From the NCBI GenBank assembly GCA_036435485.1, contig CM071595.1, forward strand, positions 10,592,001 through 10,656,000: 64,000 nt of DNA, in the 5' to 3' direction. Below, piece after piece: positions 46,812-57,263 of the stretch. The position numbers and the translations under genes were made by a program. The notes under the pieces were generated by a model that worked only from the letters and a program-made list of their open reading frames with translations, was not told the DNA's origin and made no database searches. The stretch is from Saposhnikovia divaricata. Taxonomy: Eukaryota > Streptophyta > Magnoliopsida > Apiales > Apiaceae. Each line of letters opens with the position of its first letter. The stretch's first letter is position 1.

Positions 46812-47495
46812 TCATGGTGCCGCCCCGCGACGGAGCAAGGCCCTCACCCGGGAGAATGCATGATGCAAGACACGCCTAGCATCCCTGGTACGGATCACTC
46901 CTAAACCGGTAATCCTCGCACGACCCCGCCTCTCTATCCGATCAAGTCGGGCTCTAGTCTTCCTAGCAACAGCAGTCCTCATCCTAGCATGAACCCTCAA
47001 TCGCGCCTCGCGCTCCTCCACAAGTGCCCGCCTCACCTTATTAAGTCTAGCCTCGGCAGAAAGTAGGTCTCGGGTCAGGAACTGCACAACATAAGCGTGC
47101 TCAGTGCCCGATACCGGGGTAGGTCAGGGGTGGAGGCGGTACAGCAAAGTCAGCAGCAGGGGCGGGGTCAAGCTCACTCTCAATAGAAGTATTATCCTCG
47201 GAGTCGTCCTCAGATGAAATGGGGCTCAAGGGCTGTGGGGAGGGTGACGCAACACGGTCCCCACCAAATCCCTCACTCTCCACCTCAGTGGGCACAGGGG
47301 AGGGGATAACGGGCTCAGGCTCAAGGGGCTCCACATCTGGGTCCTCCTCCTCAGTGTCCTCTATCAGCACCATCTAGGGTCAAGCTCAGAGTCAGCATCA
47401 GTACCCACAATAGGGTCATCAATCTCCCTCAGTAGTGCCTCATCATGCTCTCTCTCATAGGCCTCAGGGTCTGGTATCTTAGGAATCTCTGCCAT
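46812..47495 (-). pseudogene. Extra reading frame upstream of gag in element C
   Basis: Between PBS and gag the coding strand holds about 228 codons in three frames joined by two small shifts: MAEIPKIPDPEAYEREHDEA from 47495; an acidic, Pro/Ser-rich part (MVLIEDTEEEDPDVEPLEPE, SPISSEDDSEDNTSIE) to about 47101; and a strongly basic, Arg-rich, probably helical part (LNKVRRALVEEREARLRVHA, KTRARLDRIERRGRARI) ending AAP at 46812. Acidic-then-basic layout is unlike Gag, and it lies in the same strand as gag-pol. I do not recognise a family. It may be an additional element-encoded protein or captured host sequence. Confidence 0.55.
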
Positions 47496-47639
47496 CTACA
47501 CAAGGAAATAAGATGGGTCACTAACCATAACAAAGGTTTAAGGAGTAGTTCCCTCACGGGCCTTAAAGTCAGGGTTATATCCGATAACCCGACTGCAAAC
47601 TCGATGAGAGTTCTAGGTATTATTAGGGTTGTTATTTGG

Positions 47640-47640
<1 letters not shown>

Positions 47641-47706
<66 letters not shown>
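47641..47706. repeat. (TTA)n microsatellite, 22 units
   Basis: 66 bp of perfect ttatta repeats in the element C leader, 60 bp from the PBS. Confidence 0.98.
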
Positions 47707-47752
47707 GGGTTGCTTTCTTAAATTACTATCGTTTCTGAGAACTGTAACCTCC

Positions 47753-47764
47753 GCTCTGATACCA
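47753..47764 (-). other. Element C primer-binding site
   Basis: Coding-strand TGGTATCAGAGC four bases after the LTR end CGTCACA; complementary to the 3' end of initiator tRNA-Met. Confidence 0.88.
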
Positions 47765-47768
47765 TTTA

Positions 47769-48269
47769 TGTGACGCCCCCAGATCCGGGGTCGGAGATCC
47801 AGGCGCTCACGGTCCATTTTCCATTAATAACATAACTGTTCTTGCACATAATGTATATAACAGCAATCGACCCCGCAATAAAACTCACACCGCACACATA
47901 CTCACACACACAGAGGTTAGAGTCTCAGAAATGTCCTACAACTTGATTGATCAAAAGTAAAAGTCTTAGAGTTATTACAGACCAAATTAAATAGTATTTA
48001 GGCTACTAACAATGCTTCTACATGAAGTTGTGTTAGCGGCTTGAATAATAGTTGCGGTACACTGCCTTGCACAGGTCATACTTATAAATAAAGCGTACTA
48101 ACAAAAGTTGCAAACCAATCTGTCTAATGGAGCCTACCGGTGGAATCTCAGCTACTGCCTGAGGTCTAGTCACCTGCTTTCGGACAGTCTGACGGGGTCT
48201 TGCCATTTCTCTTAACTGTTGTGTTTGCAATTTTTAGAACAAGCAAGAGTGAGCAACTATAGCTCAGCA

Positions 48270-48361
<92 letters not shown>

Positions 48362-50996
48362 TAAGTAGTGTATGCATTTTATTTGATTTAAAAAATATAA
48401 AACTTAATTATATCAATAAGTTATTGAATCATCCATCATCTTTGAACCATCGCAAAAGTGCACTCGCACGTGCCCTCAATTTCAAAATAAACTTGCAGTT
48501 CTAGATTCTGCATGAAATCAATATCTTTCTTATCAAAATATAACACTATCGGCAACTTGGCACTTAGGCCTAAGAAGCAGTGTTGGAGTATTTTTCCAAA
48601 GTGGAGGATGGGACTTGAAGAAAACGTAAAACTTGACAAGGATTGACGATGATCAGTCGCCACACCCAAGTCCAATAATCCGCGGGTCTTTTCTACTAGT
48701 AGAAGGTTAGAAACTACATCCGTAACTACCCTCAGGTGAAAACTACATCCGTAATCACCCTCGATGAAAACTACATCCGTAATCATCCTTCGGAAACACC
48801 TGGGCCAGAATAATTGATGGACCGCCTGGCTCACGGCCGCTTACACATCCCGAAAATCGTTCGTCAACGATTCCCACACCTGACAGAGTCCCTTTTTTCT
48901 GTTCTTACGAAAAATTTTATTTTGATTGAAAATTGAGTAATTGAGTTTCGACCTCAGTCGACCAATAATTCTTGAAAAACGTGCAAGTGAGTAAAACCTG
49001 ACCGGGGGTTTTTAAAAAATATTTTGAGTTCGAAAGAGTTCGAGTTGAAAGCGTTAGAGGTATCTTGGTTAGTTTTGTTTTCAAAATAATAATTAATAAG
49101 TAATGTTTCGAGATCTAGAAAAAAATTAATAAAGTAATTTATTAATTAAAATAATCTTAAAATAATCTTTTAATCTAAGATAAGTATTTTTGAATGTTTT
49201 TGATAACGTATAAATAATAAATAACATAAGCGTACGATACTTCCCGCTTTACCCCGCGGGTCATCGTAACTTAATTGCGACAAAAAAAATATACCGCTCC
49301 CCGGTCAATAGTATATTTTGACCGCTACGACCTCTATTGCTAGAGTCGTTGTCCGAAGAGACACTTTTCATTCTAAGTTCAAGGATGTAAGCACATTTAC
49401 ATATATCTCAATCTCAACATAAAGTCTTGCAAAACATAGCACATAATACGTACGGAATCTACAAACACAACAGTGAAAATATTTATTTAAGAGTTTTGAA
49501 AGGTAAACTTGCCTTGGTGAGGTTGGGGTTGTCGAGCTTGCGGAGTGGAATGAGGATCTATACATAATCAATATTCGCTCGTTAGTATCTTAACAATTCC
49601 TCTTAATCACAAGGTTTTTAAAGAATGTAAGACTACCTTAACGACTCCGTCATACGACCCTCTAACCCTCCCATAGGTCCATGTCATCACTTGATTATGC
49701 TTGTCACTTATTTGACTCGAATTAGTTACCACACTCGAAACATAATTACTTATCCTTGAAATCATATCAAACTAACTCCTCGTATGACTTTCTCGCTTGC
49801 ACGCACTTCACTCTAACATTTTTATAAAATTGAAAAATACATATTTTAATCCAATTCTTTTTGTTTAATCTTTACCACTGTAAAATCTAGCTACCCTCAA
49901 TTTGTCATAAAGTTTGCATAATTTTTAAGGGTCTAAAGGTGGTTCACAAGTTGACCAAATGGTGCAGCCCGGATCTCCAAACCACTTTGCACTTCTCGGG
50001 CCATTACTCAAAACCTAGACATCACCTAGTCATGAACTTTATATTTCTGGAAACTACATTCAAATACCTTTCTAACCATATGTATTAGGTCTTAAGGAGA
50101 CAATTTTAAAGGGTTCGGATCCGTCCTACAAGACAGCTCATGCTCCCAGAATTTTCAGCAAGCTCCTTTTTACAACTTCAACACTTCAAATTATCACCAC
50201 ACTTTCTTTTCAACATCAAACCCACCAATATTCATTTCTTAACATACATAGGACTATACCATTCAAGAACAAGGCTTACCATATAAAGATCAAGCATATA
50301 ACTTCAAGATTTCATCATCTATAACTCATACTACCAAGATATGCACTAATACTTGTAGATCTAGCAATATGAACTATAAACAAGTCATGGCTAAGGGTTG
50401 AGAGAGTTTATACCTTCCTTGAGTCTCTAGGAACCTTGGGTGAGCTTTATAAACCTTAAGAACACCTTGGATAAGTCTCTACAAGCCTTAAAATTCAAGA
50501 TCTAAAGGAAACTAAACTTTGGTTACTTTTCATCCAAACTTTAACAATTTATAACTCAAGATTGGAGGGATGAAATGCTTTGAAATTGATAACATACCTT
50601 CACTATGATACAAGGAAGCTCTAGGAATTATGAGTGGGTGGAAGCTTGAAGAAATTTCTTCTTTTTCTTCCTTGCTTGGTTCGGCCGAGAGCTAGCAAGA
50701 GGGAGAGAGAGTGTTTGTTTTGTTGCTTTGTTTGAATTATGAGATGTAGTAATGTGATATGTATAGATATGTATAAGTCACATGCATCCAAGCCTAGTAG
50801 CTAGCCCCCTAGGTCATGCCATACCCTCTTGTCCCTTAAAGCATGGTGCATGTACTTTACACAGTGAATATAACAACATTAAATTCTCAGATAATCAATT
50901 CCATTAAACAACATAGGTGGTTTAAAAAGGTTCCCAATTCACAATGTCATAAGGTATTACATTCTTAAAAATATTACAAAAATCAGGGTTCTAACA
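47769..50996 (-). repeat. Element C 5' LTR (3,228 bp)
   Basis: Coding-strand start TGTTAGAACCCTG at 50996, end GGGGGCGTCACA at 47769. About 340 bp present in the other LTR are deleted here near 50863, between short cacac repeats. Contains an 86-bp (AT)n tract. Confidence 0.88.
48272..48357. repeat. (AT)n microsatellite, 86 bp
   Basis: Partner of the tract at 38331-38422 in the other LTR; the lengths differ by 6 bp. Confidence 0.98.
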
Positions 50997-51183
50997 TTAT
51001 TGGTAGCTAAAACTATTTAACTACCAATAAACTAGTTTTACCTACACTTAAAATTGGTAGGCAAAAACCAAATTTCTTGTAGTGCGTGTCATAGTATACG
51101 CTAACATCATTCTATTTCTTCGTTGTATCGCTCAAGGTTGTGTGCAAAGAACGTTCTGATGTTTGTGTTGTTTGTGCGTGCGA

Positions 51184-51330
51184 ATGGCAGCTAAAGACGG
51201 GGATGTTCCAACAAGGAAGAGGGGACGTCCTCCAATTGCCTTAACTGAGGAAGTTTTGGAGCGGAGAAGATTGTCGATGTAGAGGGTTAATGCCTCCCGA
51301 CCAAGAGGTAAGTTATGCCATCAATCTTTT
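51184..51330 (+). pseudogene. Short basic leader frame in the Helitron
   Basis: ATG at 51184 gives MAAKDGDVPTRKRGRPPIAL followed by TEEVLERRRLSM, then TAG (51280-51282), with RVNASRPRG downstream before a possible GT donor (gaggtaagt). The KRGRPP AT-hook-like motif resembles the N-terminal part of Helitron-encoded proteins, but I cannot assign it. A CAG-to-TAG change would explain the stop. Confidence 0.4.
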
Positions 51331-51836
51331 GTTGTGAATTATCATTGAATTCTTGTATAGGATTATATTATTCCCGACAAAAAATGATATTAACAATTGT
51401 ACCCAGATAATTATTTTATTCTACATATTTTAAATCAAAATACTTTTTCAAAAGTGCTAGCTATGATGCCTTCTTCAACCAAAGGTTTATTCTTATTTGA
51501 TTCATGTATTTTCAATTATGAATATTACGTCTTAATAGTAAAATGAAAGTTGTGGTCAAATGAAAATTAAATCTTTTTTTATTCCGAACAATAAAAATAC
51601 ATACATAACAATTATGAATTCTCACATAATCAAATCACCCCGACTCTATTGCACTCATTATATATGTTAGCTTTTGACCATCCAATTGTTTTATTAATAT
51701 TTAAAATAATATTTTTGCCACGCTTTCTGACATCAAAAGTAATTTTTATACCATTTTTAATTGATGTCTTTAACTTTTAATTAATGATAATGCATAAAAA
51801 AAACCATGTACTTTGTGCATAAATATACATATATAT

Positions 51837-51869
<33 letters not shown>

Positions 51870-52336
51870 AATTATTACGGAAAATAGTTCAAGTTGTCCA
51901 TTTAATTAATTCAGCTGATGATTGATAGTTTATTACATTTATTCTTTACTAATCGACTTTAAGTTTAATTGTTGCTCAAATATAATGTTCTTGTCCCTTT
52001 CAAATTATTGTAGGTCTTTTTCGGGTACGTATAGTATATTTAGATTCTATATAAAAAAATTTGTTTTGGGATTTCAGATTTTTTAATAATTTAATCAGAA
52101 ACTTACTACGAAATCTAAAATATTTGGAAAAAAAACAATATGTCACTTTATTATTTCTTTAGGCCTTTTCCAGTCAACATTTTACAAACATGTTTTAAGT
52201 CCAACCCTGAACACATAACATTCACGTAAAATCCTAAAAGGTTTACACTCATCCTAACCCTACTAATCCTCCACAAATGGCAATCGGTTTGAATGATACA
52301 CTATACGATGATCACCCTATCCACCTCCAACTACAG
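51331..52336. other. Helitron interior, AT-rich, microsatellite
   Basis: No gene seen. Holds an (AT)n-type run with acatat interruptions at about 51822-51870. Confidence 0.6.
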
Positions 52337-53657
52337 GAACGAAATCATGCTGATCACTCTATGGGAAGATAAGGCAAAGCAATTTCAGGACTTGATGTCA
52401 TCTTCCACTACTGGGCCTGTTTTTATGGTCTTCACTGGGCTGCTTGCCAAGAAATTCTCAGGTGATTAATTTCTATGCATTTTATTGACAACAGGCATTT
52501 TATTGACAACAGGTAGTGCGCCCACAAAACCCACAGCAGCCAGATTATTACTTATGAAAAATATTAAACACATATCTATGACTGTGTGCTTGACTGCGTA
52601 TTTTCACTCCTGCAAACTAACAAACATCATAAACTGCAGCTGCCGCATCCCTTTCAAGCACGGATGCCACCCGCTGCTATGTGAACATTGTCTACGCACC
52701 ACTTAACGCTCTAAAAGAAGCTCTGACCAAGACAGGCAACGGAAAACAAGATAACCTTCCTCCGCCAATAATGAAACAATTTCTGACATCAACAAGAGAC
52801 ACCGTGCAGGAGTTACCTATATCGTCTATCCTCGAAACTGTTATCCCACTTGGAACACAAGTTACCCCTTCACTCTCATTATCAACTACACTTATATGCA
52901 CAGACCTCTATGTAATTGTCAACCGGGTTGATTAATTTATGCCCAATGCAAACCAGGTGGTTCGTTGCATCTGTCAGGCAAAAATTATTGATGTCCTTGG
53001 CGGGAATGGCTGGCATTACAAATGTTGCCCAACTTGTGCCTGGGCCCTCCGCGATCTGAATGGGAAATCTTACTGCCTAAGCTGCGATGAAGAGACACCA
53101 GCCCAACGGTAAACATAATGCTAACATCTCAACAATATCTAACTGTCGTGGTTTACACCACCTACACATCGCACATTCAAGTTTCTCTTACGCTCCAATT
53201 TTTTTCCCCCCGAGCATTAACAACCTTCAATATGCAGATACAGGATTGTGGTGAGGGTTGAGGATCAATCCGACTCAACTACCGTGACTTTGTTCAACAA
53301 AGAAGCCAAATAGCTTGTGGGCATTCCCCTTTGGCAGAAAATGTAGAGGTAATTAAAACCTATTCAATTTCACAACTACCCCCACAAATACTGCATTAAA
53401 CAACTAATATATTTTAAACTTTAATGTGCTTACAAGAAGAACAAATCCCTCCTGTGGCTCGTAACATCATCGGCAAAGTCTGCGTCTTTCAGCTTAAAAT
53501 CACCCCTTACAACATCATCCAGGGTTGTGAGGAGTACACGGTCACCAGAGTTTCTGAGTCCTCTGGCGAAACTCCTAGCACAGACATACCACCTGCGTCT
53601 GCAAACATGGAGCCCCCAATAAGCCCCAATGCTAACAAGAAGCAGAAGCTCGGTTGA
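52337..53657 (+). pseudogene. RPA1-like single-strand DNA-binding protein, Helitron cargo
   Basis: Five exon-like blocks with GT/AG borders: 52337-52461 (IMLITLWEDKAKQFQDLM, GPVFMVFTGLLAKKFS), 52640-about 52925 (SLSSTDATRCYVNIVYAP), about 52938-53109 (VVRCICQAKIIDV and a zinc ribbon CCPTCAWAL...YCLSCDEE), 53238-53348 (YRIVVRVEDQSDSTTVTLFN) and 53437-53657 (EQIPPVARNIIGKVCVFQLK, ending KKQKLG). Frames agree across introns 1 and 3. This is the OB-fold DBD-B/DBD-C region of the RPA 70-kDa subunit, which binds single-stranded DNA. Stops (TAG 53311-53313 and in QKM-) and a phase mismatch at the last intron make it a pseudogene. Confidence 0.8.
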
Positions 53658-54634
53658 CCACTTCCATTGACCCTTCACAAATAAACTAATAAGTACTTTT
53701 CTAATATGTCTGGAGTACGAAACTCTAAAACACTCTTTTATTTACGCACCCACGTTTGACCTTTTTATTCCAAAACATTGGCTTTCCAAGTATTTTTCCG
53801 TTTAAGTTACTTATTTTGCACGGCTTTCCCTTGCACTGCCATACATTTTACGAAGATATTTGATAATATGTTTCTTTTGGGCCAATTTCAAAACTATACA
53901 TTGCCTGCATTTTCCATTCACATATCGTAGGATAATGCGTATTACGGTCCTTGCATTACAACTTGATACTTAGGTGCAAACCATTCTCTGTTAATCAACC
54001 CCCCACCATCGTTTATATAATATTGCACCAAAATTTTGGGGCAATAAAAAACGCACTTGTTCATATGAAGAGTGATTGTGCGTGGTTTTTGTGGTTGTGG
54101 TTGTGCTGGGATAGAGGGGTGAAAACTGAGACAAGTGCACCATTATATATTGTCTGCTATGTTGAGATTATATATTGTGTAATAGTTTGTTAAGTTAGCT
54201 ACTTGCAGATACATCAGACTACTTGATTTTGTTAGTAATAATTTTTTTTTCTTTAGAGTAGAGGAAATTGACCAGGTACATAGTTGGAAAAGTAATTTCT
54301 TTTATAATTATCAGATTAGGAGAATGTGTATATCAACAAATTCTTTCTCACAAGATTCGAGCTTCGATTTTCATAACCAAGACAGGGGAGAATGTCTGCA
54401 TAATTCACCAGGTCACAAGTCTAGAGATGCATGGAAGAAAAGTTATTATTAAGATTCACAATTGGGGCATTTGTTTTGCCCTTTGTGATAGGAAAACTTT
54501 ATGTCCAAGTACAGTTCCACCTTCAAAATACATCCACCTTTACAGCCATTTTACTTCATATACAACCTATCACAAACACTGGAACAACTCTGGGAATAAC
54601 GACTCAAACCTAAAAACCAACTGCTAGAGCATGC
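53658..54634 (+). other. Helitron 3' region, no gene
   Basis: AT-rich sequence between RPA stop and terminal hairpin; frames near 54268-54627 have no family resemblance. Confidence 0.55.
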
Positions 54635-54663
54635 CCCGTGCCTCGCACGGGTTCTCATGCTAG
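54635..54663 (+). other. Helitron 3' terminal hairpin and CTAG
   Basis: Stem of 7 bp, loop ctc, then ttctcatg and CTAG, followed by T. Almost the same as 13892-13920, so both Helitrons belong to one family. Confidence 0.88.
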
Positions 54664-55537
54664 TTAATTAATAAGTAGCTAAAAATTTGATTAAAATTGC
54701 ACCTTCGACATTGTGGTCGACACATAAGTCCGCCTACATACTGCCATTTCCAGTGCTGTCTTCCCATATAACATACTATTATTTCAAAAATATGTAAACG
54801 ATCAATTAACCCTGACGGAAATCAATGGATCTAAAAAGTTTGAAAAACCAAAAATATGTCAACAGGTCCCTAACGGATCACTGACAGATATTTACCAACG
54901 AAAATATCCGTTGGTAAAATAGTGCCCCTCCAAATGATACCAATGGAAATTCTAATGGTTTACCAACGGACTTTTGCCAACGGAATACTAATGACATAAT
55001 AACAGTTTAGTAACGGAGCACTAACCCCATAGCAACGGAATTTTTAATTTCTGTTCCGATACCAATCGGTTACCATTTAACATCGGTTAGATGTATTCCG
55101 TTACTAATCCGTTGTAAGAGTAGATAGATCCGTTACCATTCCGTTGGTAATATTAATCATGAAATTTAATGCGGAACTACCTTATCTACTTTTTCAAACA
55201 TTTTGTGGGATGCAGATAGATGTGTTTTGTTCGGCGGCTTCTTCTCTTCACATTGCAGCTTCTCTTTGTTTTCACTAGCTTCTTCACCAAAATTTTTAAA
55301 AGTTAAAAAATCATCCAACACACTATTTTGTTCTTCACAGCGGCTTCTTCTTTGTTCATTCAAATATTTTAAGGTGAGTTTAATTAAGGGTAATTAGTTT
55401 TGTATTTTCACTAATTTATATATTTTTTATTTTTCTCGAATGGCCAAAAATTTCATTAACTTGGAACCAGATACATCAGATAAAGGGTCTTTCTCTAGGG
55501 CAAATAGAACTAGGGTCTTTCTCTAGGAACTATAAAA
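54664..55537. repeat. Cluster of ccgttggtaa-type motifs, probable transposon remnant
   Basis: From about 54820 to 55155 the words taacgga, ccaacgga and tccgttggta recur in both orientations about a dozen times, as in subterminal regions of CACTA-like elements. No terminal repeat or TSD was found. 55160-55537 is AT-rich with no gene. Confidence 0.5.
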
Positions 55538-55868
55538 TGGTGGAAAAAATCAAAAAAATATATAATTAGTGAAAGTAGGGTAACATTCTTCACAAAAATA
55601 GTGAGTATAACAATTTGGGTGTGTATGAATTTTAAATTCAATTTTTGGCTTTTTTCTATTTTTATTTAATTTTTTAATTTATTTTAGAAACTAATTAAAA
55701 ATGGGGAAAAAAATCAAAAAAATGGAAAATTAGTGAAAGTTGGGTAACATTCATCACAAAATAGTGAGTATGACTACGTTGGTGTGTATGAATTTATGTT
55801 CAAAACTTGGCCTTTTTTCTATTTTTATTTAATTTTTAAATTTATTTTACAAACTAGTTAAAAATGAG
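55538..55868. repeat. Two-unit tandem repeat, about 164 bp
   Basis: The segment with tagtgaaagt.gggtaacatt and atagtgagtat occurs twice (anchors 55568 and 55732). A partial third copy (ttaaaaatgaggaaaaaatc) merges into the first satellite monomer at about 55890. Confidence 0.75.
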
Positions 55869-56384
55869 GAAAAAATCAAATAAATTTATTTTTTCTGAAA
55901 TTTTGACAATAACATTAAAAAGGATTGATCTTGACCTCCGTATGGTTGGGTCGTCGAAAAATATTTTTAAAAAAATTGAAACACTAAACACTGACAAAAC
56001 CCTGTTTAGGGGTTCCAGTCAAAGTACTAGTTGACCGTTAAACTACCAAACAAAATAAATTTAATTTTTTTCTAAAATGTTAGTCACAGAGGCATGCCTG
56101 AATACATCTAATAACAAGCCTAAGTATGTGTAATGCTATGCATTACCTACATGACCTCTTAACTAAGGGAACCTCTAGTTGTAGAGTTTCTATTTGTTCT
56201 GTACTTGTAATAGGCATCAAATCCTAGTTGTGTAATTGTACTTATAAAGTCAAGAATAATGCTTGAAAGAAGTTCCAAGGTTCATGCCTCAAGCAAGGAG
56301 ATAAAGACTGCTAAATAATCACAGTTGGGATTTGAAGAAATGAAGAATTTGCCTAAGTACCAATTAGAGAAGTACATTTGTCTA

Positions 56385-56786
56385 TTCGAGAAGTCTAGTA
56401 TTCGAGAAGTCAGAGATTCGATATCTCAGAAGACACTATTCGATATCTCTGAATACACTGTTCGATATCTCATTCGATATCTCAGAGATTCGATATGTCT
56501 ATTACTCTATTCGAGAACTCATTGAGTCAACAAGTCAAAGCATCATTCGAGTTCTCAAAGAGTCAATAAGTCAATGCCCTATTCGATATCTCAAGGACTA
56601 AAGAAGCTATTCGACATCTCAGGGATTCGATATGTCAAAATGCTCTATTCGATATCTCAAGGAGTCCCAGAGAAAAGATCTATTCGAGAAGTGATTCGAT
56701 ATGTCAATATAACACTATTCGAGAACTCAGAGTTATCGATTAAGTCAATTCGAGTTCTCAAATCAATCACTTAGCCACTTCTCGAA
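56385..56786 (+). promoter_or_regulatory. TTCnnGAA cluster, heat-shock-element-like, in solo LTR
   Basis: TTCGAGAA at 56385, 56401, 56510, 56683 and 56718 and TTCTCGAA at 56779, mixed with about ten ttcgatatctca or ttcgatatgtca units. TTCnnGAA is the inverted dyad bound by heat-shock factors. The cluster ends 83 bp before the TATA box. Function is inference; strict three-unit elements with 2-bp spacing are not seen. Confidence 0.5.
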
Positions 56787-56868
56787 TACATTCTTGGAGA
56801 CAAAATACTGAAGAATTGTACAAGTCAGAAACCTGCAACAAGCCAAGACGCTTTATTTGACTATGTAC

Positions 56869-56875
56869 TATAAAG
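56869..56875 (+). promoter_or_regulatory. TATA box of the 1,360-bp solo LTR
   Basis: TATAAAG in gtactataaagcac, downstream of the TTCnnGAA cluster and upstream of the duplicated segment. Confidence 0.55.
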
Positions 56876-57134
56876 CACATTGGAAAGCCTACAAAGAAGC
56901 TTGGAGAGATAAGACAAAGGGACAAGGAGCTAAAGAAGTGGATCTGAACAGGCTTTGCAAAGTCAAATCTGTAGCCGTTTATACTCTTACTCAAATGAGA
57001 TAGACAGACTGGAAAGTAGTTTGTTTACCTACCTTATTTGTAGTAAGTAGGTGCATCCATGTCTATAAGGATACAGCCTCACTTCCTTAGAAGTAGATGT
57101 TTTTGGAGATAAGATTTTTATATACAGAAGAAAT

Positions 57135-57263
57135 ATCTCTCTGAGAAAAACGAAGCTGAGAATACTATCATTTGTATTCACAGATTGTAGCAAAATCTTT
57201 CTCTCTGAGAAAAACGAAGCTGAGAATACTATCATTTGTATTCACATATTGTAGCAAAATCTT
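57135..57263. repeat. 64-bp tandem duplication in the solo LTR
   Basis: tctctgagaaaaacgaagct and the following bases to tgtagcaaaatcttt occur twice in direct succession with one or two differences. Confidence 0.92.

Larger units (their letters stand above)
37828..50996 (-). mobile_element. Element C: Tekay-like chromovirus, full length but decayed
   Basis: Coding is on the minus strand: 5' LTR 50996-47769, PBS, an extra frame, gag, protease, RT, RNase H, integrase with chromodomain-type tail, PPT, 3' LTR 41390-37828. The PBS matches initiator tRNA-Met. LTRs differ by many substitutions and a 340-bp deletion, so it is older than D and E. At least three frameshifts and five stops break the polyprotein. 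No clear 5-bp TSD: ctact on the left side versus ttatt on the right. Confidence 0.9.
34338..51084. mobile_element. CACTA (En/Spm) transposon with nested insertions, 16.7 kb
   Basis: Left end CACTACAAGAAATTTCAC and right end the inverse of CACTACAAGAAATTTGG, with a perfect 3-bp TSD cgt (34335-34337 and 51085-51087). Subterminal words cctaccaataaa / ttggtagg recur at both ends and near 37810. CACTA sequence proper is 34338-34689, 36144-37827 and 50997-51084, about 2.1 kb; the rest is a hAT element and Tekay element C. No transposase is present, so the CACTA part is non-autonomous. Confidence 0.92.
51085..54663 (+). mobile_element. Helitron segment with RPA gene and intact 3' end
   Basis: Ends with hairpin CCCGTGC-ctc-GCACGGG (54635-54651), nine bases, then CTAG and T, the typical plant Helitron terminus. 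It carries a broken RPA1-like gene, a cargo common in plant Helitrons. No Rep/helicase domain is present. The left end is beyond the CACTA insertion, in or before 32765-34337, and was not identified. Confidence 0.8.

Noticed and set aside
37828..50996. 5-bp TSD for element C
   Set aside because: Left flank ctact and right flank ttatt differ at two positions and the left LTR end is decayed, so I do not claim a TSD.
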